DNA of 64,000 nucleotides, from assembly GCF_016920785.2 (NCBI RefSeq), contig NW_024609879.1:17304078-17368077 (forward strand), read 5' to 3'. The notes under the pieces are model-generated. The model worked only from the letters and a program-made list of their open reading frames with translations. It had not been told where the DNA came from and searched no databases. Below, one piece after another: positions 1-9,715 of the stretch. The DNA comes from Ixodes scapularis. Taxonomy: Eukaryota; Arthropoda; Arachnida; Ixodida; Ixodidae. The position numbers were made by a program, and so were the translations under genes. Positions within the stretch are counted from its first letter, which is position 1. The number at the start of each line of letters is the position of its first letter.

Positions 1-366
1 GCGTTGTCACAAAATCAGTGTTCTGCAATGTGTAGTTTATTCGAGCGGGTCAAAAAAACACGGTTCCATTTTCTCACAAACACCCGAAACACCAGCATGA
101 ACTCGAAATTGAAAGATGAGCAATACAGCGTTTCGCTTCTTACCAGGTCGTCTGCCACAATAACAACAATATGGGGTCTTCGCGATGCTTGCGCAGTCAT
201 CTCGAAAAGAGTCACACTGAGAAGGGCTATTGCGGGGAGACGTAGGGTTCGCTTTTCCCTGCGTGGAATAAACGCAGTGTTTTGTGAAGTTTGTGCTATG
301 AGGCCTTCTCGAAGACTATAAGCGATATTCAGTCTCCCGAAGCGTTCTGACCACGATACGTATTTA

Positions 367-1060
367 TAATAATAATAATAATAATAATGACTTTATTTTC
401 AGTGCCCAAAAACAACCACAGCGGTCTTCACTTTGGTGCACCTGTTCAATCCTAGAAACACGTTGGTATATTACCATCACCCAAAAACAAATAAACAAAC
501 AAAATGTTATCAGTAAATTACAAGGTTATTCAACTGATGGCGGTACAATGAAATGGATGTACAGAAATCGAGGTGCTTAGGAGCAATGCTGTTGTATAAT
601 GTCTGAATCCGAGAAAGCGGTGAAGTACAACAAGGTGAACGTACATCAAAGCATACAGGATGTCTAGTATGGCGTAAGTTAACATGAAAATTAACTTTGC
701 TGAGCATTGATGGCGAATCAATTACACTATTCACAACCTTATGCAAAAATACAAAATCATGAATCGTTCGCCTTTCAGACAAGAGTGTAAGCGAAAATGA
801 CCTAAGTATGTATTCATAGTCATAATAACAGCGCCTTTCAAAGTACCTATCGTAAACAATAAAAATAAAAATTTCAATAAAATAATAAATTTTATTAATA
901 ATAAATAATAAATAACAAATAATAAAAATTTCAATAAAAGAAGCGTACAAAACAACAACAACAACAACAAATTGCCACGAGTTAAAAAAAACAACAAAAC
1001 ATTGCTACCATACAACACGTTTTCATGCAAAAATAGAGCACATTGATATGTAGCTCTCTT
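367..1060 (-). repeat. LINE 3' end fragment (CR1/Jockey-like) with (TAA)n tail
   Basis: Read on the minus strand, the piece ends in a (TTA)n microsatellite at 367-389 that follows an AATAAA-like stretch, which is how many arthropod LINE copies end. An open stretch at 510-950 (minus) carries the loose pattern of a CR1/Jockey-type C-terminus: a VNFHVNLRHTRHP segment, then PLSRIQTLYNSI, then a short Phe/Tyr-rich tail. No catalytic reverse-transcriptase motif remains, so this is a 5'-truncated dead copy. The clade assignment is an inference from sequence style. Confidence 0.45.
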
Positions 1061-1114
1061 TTCTTCCGGGTGGATCGAAAAGGGCGACCAAAAGCTTTCA
1101 ATACCTGGTTTCAC

Positions 1115-1380
1115 CGTAAGTCCAGATGCAGCAGACGCTATGACCTCATGGGACCAATGAAACACCTCAAAAGTGGAATTTAGTGGGCCTTTCGTATACA
1201 TGATTGGTTCTACGATAAGAGAACACGTACAGAAGCATTACGACTACCATAATGGTGCGTTTTGACGCTGTCTGATTGGTTCCATCAGCTCGAACCGTCC
1301 ACCTTAAATGAAAGGAAGTAGAAGCCAGTTTGCTGTTTACAAACGTGAACTGTCTCCTGACTCCCAAGTAACTTGCGGTC
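1115..1380. repeat. Dispersed repeat family, copy 1
   Basis: The segment around CAGATGCAGCAGACGCTATG recurs in altered form at 4405-4640 and 8135-8300, each time followed by related sequence including TTTTGACGCTG and a run of short matches. Identity is moderate by eye. The family is not identified and no coding capacity is visible. Confidence 0.45.
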
Positions 1381-2044
1381 GCTCCGTCTTCGCAAGCCTG
1401 TCCAGCTTGCTTATGTTACCAGCGCTAGACAGCATTAATGCTACACGTGCATCAAAGTTGGAGATCTAACGATGACCCTCGGCTGGACAATTTAACGTCT
1501 TGAAGGCGGCAGGTTGGTTTACATGAATATTCGGTTGTTTTTTTTACAGATTTGCTGCTTCTTTGTTTGTTTGGCGTTTAACTGGCGAATTGGTGGTTAA
1601 GCGTTTCATCGACATTTGTTGCGGCGGAGTTAAGGTGGGCTTTGTTCATTATTTTTATAAACCGGAAGTTCTCTGGGACGTCAACAACAGGAGCCTCGCC
1701 TGGGCCGGTTTGCTCATCTTGCGGCTGCGGACGCGGCCGAGGCCAGGAGGGATTTTTGCGTCACGTGACCAGCTCCATGGGGACAAGGAAGTACCTAGCG
1801 TCCCTGCCTAATGGCGGAGAGATCCGCATCGCTTCAAGCACAAAAGCCTAATTTCGCTCGCAGAAACTGATTGGAGGGACTTTCAACTGGAATCTAATTG
1901 ACCGCCCTTTTATACTGTAGGAGCGGCAGGTAAAGTTACGGCCAGGGAGGGCAAATAGGAGCCAAAATAAAGAAAAAACCACACGAGATAAAAGCGGTAG
2001 CAGTATTTTATATACCTCCGCCGACGCCGCGCCTCGCTCCTTTT

Positions 2045-2118
2045 GTTGTGGTCGAGAGGTTAAAGCGCCGGTACTTGTCGTCGTGGCGTGAAAGTTCCGG
2101 GTTCAAATCGCGCTAGAG
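2045..2118 (+). ncRNA. tRNA-like module in left palindrome arm
   Basis: An A-box-like TGGTCGAGAGG at 2049-2059 is followed about 40 bases later by a B-box-like GGGTTCAAATC at 2099-2109, the spacing of a tRNA-derived pol III promoter. A clean cloverleaf is not apparent, so this is a tRNA-derived (SINE-like) module and not a working tRNA gene. Confidence 0.5.
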
Positions 2119-3466
2119 ACTTCTTTTTTTTTTTTGTATTTTGCGCGTGTCTTGCTTTTGAACTGTGATCTTTTTTTTGGAAATCATCCACTTGCACTAC
2201 TGCGCCTTACACGCTTTTACTGTTAGTCCCACCTGTTCAATCGAAACACCGGGAAGAAAAAAAAGATCAACGCAAGTTAACGCGCTAATACCATCATTTC
2301 ATAATGTTCATCAAAAGGAAACCAAGCTAACAGCATCAGTATGGCTTTCACACAAGCGGAGCCGAAACAAGCATCCTTTCCTTAGCGTTTACAATTTTAT
2401 CTGTTTTCAAATAACGCTCTTGCTACGATTCCTTTCAATAACAAGAGACGCCTATTTAGGACTAATAAAAGCTGCAGTTGTAGCAATTAAAAATAAATAA
2501 ATAAAACAAGCAAAAAAAAAAACGACTAGCAGCTGTGGATACATTGATTGAGCGAAATCCTACAGGCAAGGCAGCAGGTCAAACGTCTGAGAAAGTAGTA
2601 GAACTGAACTAAAAGAGATCAGACTTTTACTTGCAGGGAATGAGATAAAAAGTATATTTATACTCTTTACATTTTGTTGTGGCAATCGTTTTGCAAAAAT
2701 GCAAAAATGAATCAGGCATCGACCATCGCAAACCCTCTCTCTAATGCAAACACCTAAAATGACTTTGGATCAAGAAATGGAATTAATTATAATTAATTCC
2801 ATTTCTTGATCCAAAGTCAGTTTAGGTGTTTGCATGAGAGAGAGGGTTTGCGATGGTCGATGCCTGATTCATTTTTGCATTTTTGCAAAACGATTGCCAC
2901 AACAAAATGTAAAGAGTATAAATATACTTTTTATCTCATTCCCTGCAAGTAAAAGTATGATCTCTTTTAGTTCAGTTTTACTACTTTCTCAGACGTTTGA
3001 CCTGCTGCCTTGCCTGTAGGATTTCGCTCAATCAATGTATCCACAGCTGCTAGTCGTTTTTTTTTTTTTTGCTTGTTTTATTTATTTATTTTTAATTGCT
3101 ACAACTGCAGCTTTTATTAGTCCTAAATAGGCGTCTCTTGTTATTGAAAGGAATCGTAGCAAGAGCGTTATTTGAAAACAGATAAAATTGTAAACGCTAA
3201 GGAAAGGATGCTTGTTTCGGCTCCGCTTGTGTGAAAGCCATAGCGATGCTGTTAGCTTGGTTTCCTTTTGATGAACATTACGAAATGATTGCATTAGCGC
3301 GTTAACTTGCGTTGATCTTTTTTTTCTTCTTCCCGGTGTTTCGATTGAACAGGTGGGACTAACAGTAAAAGCGTGTAAGGCGCAGTAGTGCAAGCGGATG
3401 ATTTCCAAAAAAAAGATCACAGTTCAAAAGACACGCGCAAAATACAAAAAAAAAAAAAAGAAGTCT

Positions 3467-3538
3467 CTAGCGCGATTTGAACCCGGAACTTTCACGCCGC
3501 GACGACAAGTACCGGCGCTTTAACCTCTCGACCATAAC
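3467..3538 (-). ncRNA. tRNA-like module in right palindrome arm
   Basis: This is the mirror copy of the 2045-2118 module: GATTTGAACCC (reverse B box) followed by the reverse A box near 3525-3535. It sits on the opposite strand because the arms are inverted. Confidence 0.5.
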
Positions 3539-3911
3539 AAAAGGCGCGAGACGCGGCGTCGGCGGAGGTATATAAAATACTGCTACCGCTTTTATCTCGT
3601 GTGGTTTTTTCTTTATTTTGGCTCCTATTTGCCCTCCCTGGCCGTAACTTTACCTGCCGCTCCTACAGTATAAAAGGGCGGTCAATTAGATTCCAGTTGA
3701 AAGTCCCTCCAATCAGTTTCTGCGAGCGAAATTAGGCTTTTGTGCTTGAAGCGATGCGGATCTCTCCGCCATTAGGCAGGGACGCTAGGTACTTCCTTGT
3801 CCCCATGGAGCTGGTCACGTGACGTAAAAATCCCTCCTGGCCGCGGCCGCGTCCGCAGCCGCAAGATGAGCAAACCGGCCCTGGTGTTGTTTGCCATGAA
3901 ACGGGTCTATA

Positions 3912-4222
3912 GGGAAAAAACAACCGCATCTCCACGTGGTGAATGATGTTGATTGGGGCGAAGCTCTGGTGGTGCTTGTCTGCGTAGACGCTGAGCCGCA
4001 GCATGCCGAGCCTTTCGTTTGTTTTCATCCATGTCGCGCTACGGTCAAATGCTCAAATGCGTATATAACCACGTTCCATACAACACATTCTCTTTCTGAC
4101 ATGGATGAAAACTAACGAAAGGCTCGGCATGCTGCCGCTCAGCAACTACGCAGACAAGCACCACCAGAGCTTCCCCCCAATCAACATCATTCACCACGTG
4201 GAGATGCGGTTTTTTTTGCCCT
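3912..4222. repeat. Inverted repeat with 62-bp spacer
   Basis: Arms 3912-4035 and 4098-4222 are reverse complements with a few small differences (for example GCTGAGCCGCAGCATGCC against its mirror). The repeat directly abuts the palindrome ending at 3881. It is followed at 4225-4290 by a GC-rich, CACGTG/GAGCACG-rich hairpin-prone stretch. No coding sequence. Confidence 0.7.
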
Positions 4223-4404
4223 ACACGAGCACGGGAGGACGTGCTCGTGAGCACGTGAGCGCGTGAGCTCACGAGCAGGAGCACGTGCAACCGACGGCGG
4301 ACGGACATACGGACATGGCTAGCCCCTAAGGAGCTTCGCCCTTAATGTTTCGAAATCATGATAGCGTGCTCAGTTTATTTAAAAGGCTGAGAATTACACT
4401 TCGT

Positions 4405-4640
4405 TTTAACCAAAGCCCAGACGCAGCCGACGTTACAAGCTGATGGGACAAAAGAGAGAGCGTCCACAGCTTACCATCATTGTGCTCGCTATGTCTCTGT
4501 ACGTGCACTGTCATCGTTGAATCAATCATGATCAGCAAATGACTAGTGAATTGCTATTTTGACGCTGCTTGATTCGTTCAATTAGCTCGCTTCGTTGCTG
4601 CGTCTGAACGTAATCTGAAACGAAGTATAGCTTGCAAGGA
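4405..4640. repeat. Dispersed repeat family, copy 2
   Basis: Contains AGCCCAGACGCAGCCGACG and downstream TTTTGACGCTGCTTGATTCG, matching copies at 1115-1380 and 8135-8300. Non-coding. Confidence 0.45.
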
Positions 4641-4885
4641 ACGAGCAAGTGCTAGACTTTTAACTACGAGAGGCGTTTACTGTAGGCACCTTAGAATATG
4701 AACCAGGTGGAATAATCACTGAGCGTAAAACATGCTGGGCATGGTGGGTCGCGAGAGTACTACTGGTATTATCGACCGGTAGGCAATGAGGCAGCGACAT
4801 TAGCGGATAATGCCCGAGTTCCACTATACTTCGTTTCACCCTAAAGACGCAGTGCAACGATATTCGCTTATAATGTTTTTTTTTC

Positions 4886-5360
4886 CACTTTACACGATCT
4901 TACTGGCACTAGTGGAACCCAAGTAGACTCGCAGGCAGCGCCACTGACCAAGAAACGCCTTCGTTGCGGTGTAGTTTATAGGATAAAAGTGAATATTTTC
5001 TTGCAATCTCGCCATCGCAAAGTTCGGAGGTTGCAAGTGTTCCCCAGTGACGGCATATAGTTTCCCATTGACGATACTTGAATCCGGCTCATAAATTAAA
5101 CGCGAGCATCGCGTGAGCACTCGATTCGGGCTCGTGATAAATCAACAACTCGACAAGCATTTGGGCTGTAGCCCCTGTCTATAGTCGCTGCAGTGACGAC
5201 AATAGCCGAACCATAACAATGTCTGGAACAAAGCGCGTGTCCTGTGCTGTTGTCAACCCGAGCGCGCGTTTACGATTAACATTGACGGCATATGATCGTC
5301 TCCACACCACGTGGCCGCTCGTTCTGGCTGCGAGTTGAAGGGGTGAACGCTGCTCGTTTC
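4886..5360. repeat. Direct repeat, left copy
   Basis: A roughly 475-bp unit recurs in the same orientation at 6055-6500. Shared landmarks are GAAGTAGACTCGCA-like sequence, GATAAAAG, the TGAGCACTC block and the final TCTGGCTGCGAGTTGA. Divergence is substantial. Non-coding as far as I can see. Confidence 0.5.
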
Positions 5361-5367
5361 TATTTAA

Positions 5368-5910
5368 AGGGGTCATGAAACGATTTTCCTACATCCTCCT
5401 AAGCTTTAATCCTCAACTCAAATGCGAATCGTGAAATCACGTGGTCGTGACATTCCTTCGGCACCGGTGCGATGAGTACTTTAATGACTCCTAGCTTCAA
5501 CCGTGCTTTTTATGCACACCATAGAACTTGTCATTCCCCAGTGACAATAAGTTCCGTCGGGGCACTCATTGGCCACGAACGTGAATCCAAATATTCGACG
5601 GATTGATTGTTGACGAGCGCATACGTCCGAGTGGCGCAGTTCTCGTGTCCAATGCGTGAGCTGGGCTCTGCTGACGTCCGTTTGGCGCCGGTGACTGCTT
5701 TTGGAACCGCGGATGTATCATAGTGATAAGGCGGAGAGCTTTCGAGGGCAAGAAGGTAATAAATAGTTGGCTATATTTTCAGAAGTTCGTACCGAAAAGC
5801 TGACTTTTGACTTTCTAACCTCTTTCTTTTGGCCAACTAAACGATATGCGATTAGTAAAGTCCCAATTTGAAATCATTCATTCCAACCCAAAATTCGTTT
5901 CATGGCCCCT
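5368..5910. mobile_element. TTAA-flanked MITE (piggyBac/Kolobok-type target)
   Basis: Begins AGGGGTCATGAAACGA and ends with the inverted match TCGTTTCATGGCCCCT. Both sides are flanked by TTAA (5364-5367 and 5911-5914), the duplication made by piggyBac and Kolobok transposases. The 543-bp interior has no transposase ORF, so it is non-autonomous. A related left end (TTAA then AGGTGTTATCAAACG) occurs at 6036 without a visible partner. Confidence 0.7.
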
Positions 5911-6054
5911 TTAATCTTTTTCTGCGACTTCTATTGCGTGGAGTGAAAACGAATGGGTGTTTCTAAGGTCATTAACGTCAGGGATCCGTTCTAAGTTGTA
6001 TTCACGCAAGGTACGAAAATCGTCGCATCATCCCTTTAAAGGTGTTATCAAACG

Positions 6055-6500
6055 ATATTGCATTGGCATGTTAATGACTTTACGGGGGCGTACTGGTCTA
6101 GTGTGGGTCTAGTTTGGCCGAAGTAGACTCGCACCGACCACATCTGATTTAGAAGCTTCTTTGTCGCGGTGAGATTGGGAGGATAAAAGAAGATAATTGT
6201 TTTTATTATTTTCTTCGCAAAGATTGATGACGTAATTGTCGGATCGAAATCACCCGCCTGCCGACAGTCGAGCGCGGCACATGAATTAAACACGAGAACT
6301 GCTTGAGCACTCTACTTCGGCTCGTAGCAATCAATGCATCGGCGGACACTCTAGCAGTGGCTCGTGCCCAACAACTGCGCTGATGAAAATAGCCGAACTC
6401 TAACAATGCCTGGAGCTCAGCACGAGTTTTCTATTTTGACATCCCCAGCACGTATTTATGATAAACGTTGGCGGCATAGGATAGACGCCAGGATACGTGG
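6055..6500. repeat. Direct repeat, right copy
   Basis: Same-orientation partner of 4886-5360. The 543-bp TTAA MITE lies between the two copies. Ends near TCTGGCTCCGAGTTGAGG, after which the sequence diverges. Confidence 0.5.
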
Positions 6501-6773
6501 CAACTTCGTCTGGCTCCGAGTTGAGGAAATAAACGGTGGTCACAATTATCGAATTTTAATGCGAAAGCATTAACTGGTCCCATGGAGCGGAGCCGGCGGC
6601 GTCTATAACTGCGCAAAATGTGCAAGAAATTCTTAGATAACCATTGGGCCGCGAAGTATCATAGTTCCAAGGAACGCCACCCCACAGAGAAGCCCTCTTC
6701 CTGGCGCACCGGCCAGCACGCCGGAGCGCGCTCCGCCGCCGTTCTCGTGTCAGGCGTTAAAGGTGGGCGTGGA

Positions 6774-6792
6774 GGGGGGGGGGGGGGGGGGG
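6774..6792. repeat. Poly-G run (19 G)
   Basis: Uninterrupted run of 19 G; a likely G-quadruplex former and a likely length error in the assembly. Confidence 0.9.
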
Positions 6793-7012
6793 ATGCTGCG
6801 GCCGCTCCTGCATTTTTCGGCGCCGAGGAACATCGCGGCGCTTGAGGCATCCATATCGTCGGCAGCCGCAATCTCCGCAGAAGCGAAATGTGGCCGTCTA
6901 CGCCAGTCCACCGCGGACGGACTAAAGGAGAAGGCAGAGATGATTTCGAACTCACAACTCATAAAAATGGTTAGGTGTCCCCGGATTTTTCTTGGACGAC
7001 TGCCATCACTTA

Positions 7013-8036
7013 TGGTGAATTCCACTCGTAGATCTGGAGCGCTTTCCAAAATCCGCGAGGGAGGCAAAATTCCGCTCCGTGGGACCCGCTCTGAATCGAC
7101 GAGGGGAAGATAAACTTACATTTTTGGAGCGACCTCCCCCACACCCCTCCCCATCTCTTCTCCCTCCGCCGTACAAAATGGCCGCTGCTCGAACTTGACC
7201 AGTCCACCAACGCCTCAGCCGGCTGATCGTTCCGACGACCAGTGACGACTGTCACTCCTTAGCTGCAGAAGTAACACGCGACACAGACCGGGCGAAATTA
7301 TACGTACCACGACGCCCATGTCACAAATAACGAAGACGTCCGCGTTCGGCACCGTCACATACCTTTCGGCCGCCTCGAAGCGGCGGGGCACGGACAGCGA
7401 TTGCCAGCGGTGGAGTTCAGATTTGTAGTACGACTTTAATAAACACAGAGGTAACAAACCATCACTTGCGCGGTCGTTGCCTAACCACTTCTTGCTTTAT
7501 TTCACGGAAAAACGCCGACGGAATGCAGTGCAAAAAGGTAAACAATCACAGGCTGCAGAATGAATAGGCCTAACCTTGCGTCTGCCTCCGGCTTTTCTGT
7601 CGTTCCTTTTCTCGTTCTTCCTCTCGCGATCACAGAGTCAGCGCTCACGATTTGCCACGCTCCACATTTCCGGCTTTTTATCCCTGATCTACGCGAAGTA
7701 GAAGCGTTGGAGCCGTCACAATCCAGAGTAAACAACCGACGCACCCGAACTGATCCAACTCCACGACCCGACCGGCCCGCCAATCTCTCCAACCTCGCCG
7801 CGCATGCGCACCGCCGATTTAGTCGGAAATCACGTGGGCTGCTCTGTCGACTTCCGGAGAGATCTGTGAAACCCCGCAGAGCAAGTTCGGCGGAGTTTGG
7901 GGCGCTCCGTGGAGCGGGCGCTGCCAGAGATCTACGAGCGGAAGATGACCAACTTGAGCCAGATCTGCGAGCGGAATATGCGCGCTCCAAATGGAGCGCT
8001 TTTGGAGCGCTCGAGATCTGCGAGCGGAATTCACCA
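7013..8036. mobile_element. TTA-flanked MITE (PIF/Harbinger-type target)
   Basis: Inverted ends TGGTGAATTCC (7013) and GGAATTCACCA (8036) extend inward imperfectly through AGATCT and GAGCGCT. Each side is flanked by TTA (7010-7012 and 8037-8039), the three-base target used by PIF/Harbinger elements. The interior near the right end repeats AGATCTGCGAGCGGAA three times. No transposase is visible. The superfamily call rests on the target duplication only. Confidence 0.6.
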
Positions 8037-8134
8037 TTAGAAAGGAAACCTAAGTCAAGCTTATTAAGTTATTAAAGTTAGGGAGTGATTCTATGTAGTA
8101 TTTAGCGAAAGTAGAGAAATCGTTTCCCCCCTTC

Positions 8135-8300
8135 TTTAAGCCCGGGCGCAGCCGACGCTACGAGCCGATGGGATCAATTGAACAGTGTCAAGAGCGCACC
8201 TTAATTCTGTGCGTCATCGTCATGTTTTTGTACGTGTTCTATTATTGCTGAACCAACCGTAAACATGAAAGGCATTGTTACTTGAGCTTTGATCACGGTG
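8135..8300. repeat. Dispersed repeat family, copy 3
   Basis: AGCCCGGGCGCAGCCGACGC and following sequence match copies at 1115 and 4405. It lies about 100 bp to the right of the TTA-flanked MITE. Confidence 0.45.
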
Positions 8301-8363
8301 TAAGATGGACTCTTCAGGTGAGAACAGCGGGCTCCTCGCAACGTGCCGATAAAGTTAGGTTTT

Positions 8364-8387
8364 CACTCTCTCTCTTTCTCTCTCTCA
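8364..8387. repeat. (CT)n microsatellite
   Basis: CT-rich simple repeat with one TTT interruption. Confidence 0.85.
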
Positions 8388-8986
8388 CTATGGTTTCAAG
8401 CAGCGCCGGCAGATGACTCGTCGACCCGTGGGCGCGGTGTAAGGCGCAGGAGGCAGGCAGCAGTGCATAAGACAGCTCGTACCGCCTCATGCTCCACACG
8501 TGCAGAGCTCCAGCGAGGTTGTCGCACGTGCAGAAAGACCACGGTGTACCGGGGTGTCATGGCAACGAGATAAGGTTTTTCACTCTCACACAGTTTCGCC
8601 GTTTGGCCGCCGGCGACACTGTCAGCCGCGGGAACGGTGGCAACGGAATGATGCAGCCTTTCGGATGCCCGTCGAACGAACACTATCCGATTCCTCGCGC
8701 CGCGCGTCCAGCCCCGCCGTGTTCTCACCTAAAGAGTGTATCTGACACCGTGGCTTTGATGCTGCCTGTTTTCTCCCATTACCTGAGAGCAGCAGAAACA
8801 CCCTAACCGAAAGTCAGAATCACGTGCATACAGCACGTGAAGGTATCTTGGCATGCTTGCAATCACTCGTGCTTACTTCACGGACACAGAGGGACTGAAC
8901 TACTTCCAAGGGTACCTTCGCGTGCAATCCGCACGTGCTTGAGGCTTGCCGTTGTAGGTTGTTTTTGTTCGTCGCTCTATAGGGAG

Positions 8987-9195
8987 TACTCACTGGCGGC
9001 CATATCCATGTGCGCTGCAGCTGAGCGCGTGCTGACGGCGAGCTTCCGCAGTCCTTTTGGAGGGTGCATTGAGCACCATCGAGGTTGCCGGTCCTAGCAG
9101 GCTATTAATGTGAGCTCGTTCTGAGCATGCGCTCTAAACAGCACCCACAAATATGCCGTCCAGTGAATACCTCCTATACTCCTTTCACCCTTTTT
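8987..9195. repeat. Dispersed direct repeat, copy 1 of 2
   Basis: From GAGTACTCACTGGCGG to the CTTTCACCC block, this about 210-bp segment matches 12425-12640 in the same orientation, with shared blocks GAGCGC(G/A)TGCTGACGGC, TGAGCATGC and ATATG(C/G)CGTCCA. The two copies bracket the L1/Tx1-like LINE, but no clear duplication signature links them to its insertion. Confidence 0.55.
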
Positions 9196-9197
9196 AA

Positions 9198-9283
9198 AAA
9201 AAACGCAGTCTGAGTTGTGACATTAAGCAATGCAAGCGTAACGTTTTGCATTGCTTAATGTCACAACTCAGACTGCGTTTTTT
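9198..9283. repeat. Perfect 38-bp hairpin with 10-nt loop
   Basis: Bases 9198-9235 are the exact reverse complement of 9246-9283, separated by GCGTAACGTT. Each arm contains AGTCTGAGTTGTGACATTAA or its complement. There is no ORF and no flanking duplication I can see. Confidence 0.9.
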
Positions 9284-9715
9284 GGTCTAAACATATGTTT
9301 CGGCAACGTCATTCGCCGAGCTGCCTTCGTAAGTTGCCGTGATTGGCTCTCCGAGTGTTGTGTGGGAAAGCGGAAGCACAGGCCTTTTTCGAGTGTAGTA
9401 CCGACAATGATACTGATACCTACATCGCGGTGATACTGATAGAAAGTATGCCATCACATTGATCTCTACCTGAATGAAAACATTTAAATCGCGATCATTA
9501 TAACTCCATTTCGCCGGCCGCCTATTTTGCTAATGTCGCCATGTAACCGAAACATCGATGTAACCGAAACACCCCCATGTAGCCGAAACATCGACTGCAG
9601 CTTATAAACCACCAAACTCGGGTAAGGAATTCGCTTCAACAACTAGGATGCCGTCATTGTTTTTCGAAGGTTACCTACACCACGCATGGTGACGAAACAT
9701 CATTAACACCGCTAC

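Larger units (their letters stand above)
1702..3881. mobile_element. Spacerless 2.18-kb palindromic foldback element
   Basis: The sequence starting GGGCCGGTTTGCTCATCTTG at 1702 returns as its reverse complement ending at 3881. The arms (about 1702-2789 and 2790-3881) match along their whole length and meet at a perfect AT-rich palindrome at 2779-2800, so there is essentially no spacer. The arms differ by scattered substitutions and small indels (for example around 2285-2310 versus 3275-3300). No transposase is encoded and no target duplication is obvious. The sequence shows a foldback structure; which transposon superfamily mobilised it is unknown. Confidence 0.8.

Noticed and set aside
6659..7113. 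Gly- and Pro-rich ORFs around 6.7-7.1 kb
   Set aside because: Generated by the 19-G run read in different frames.
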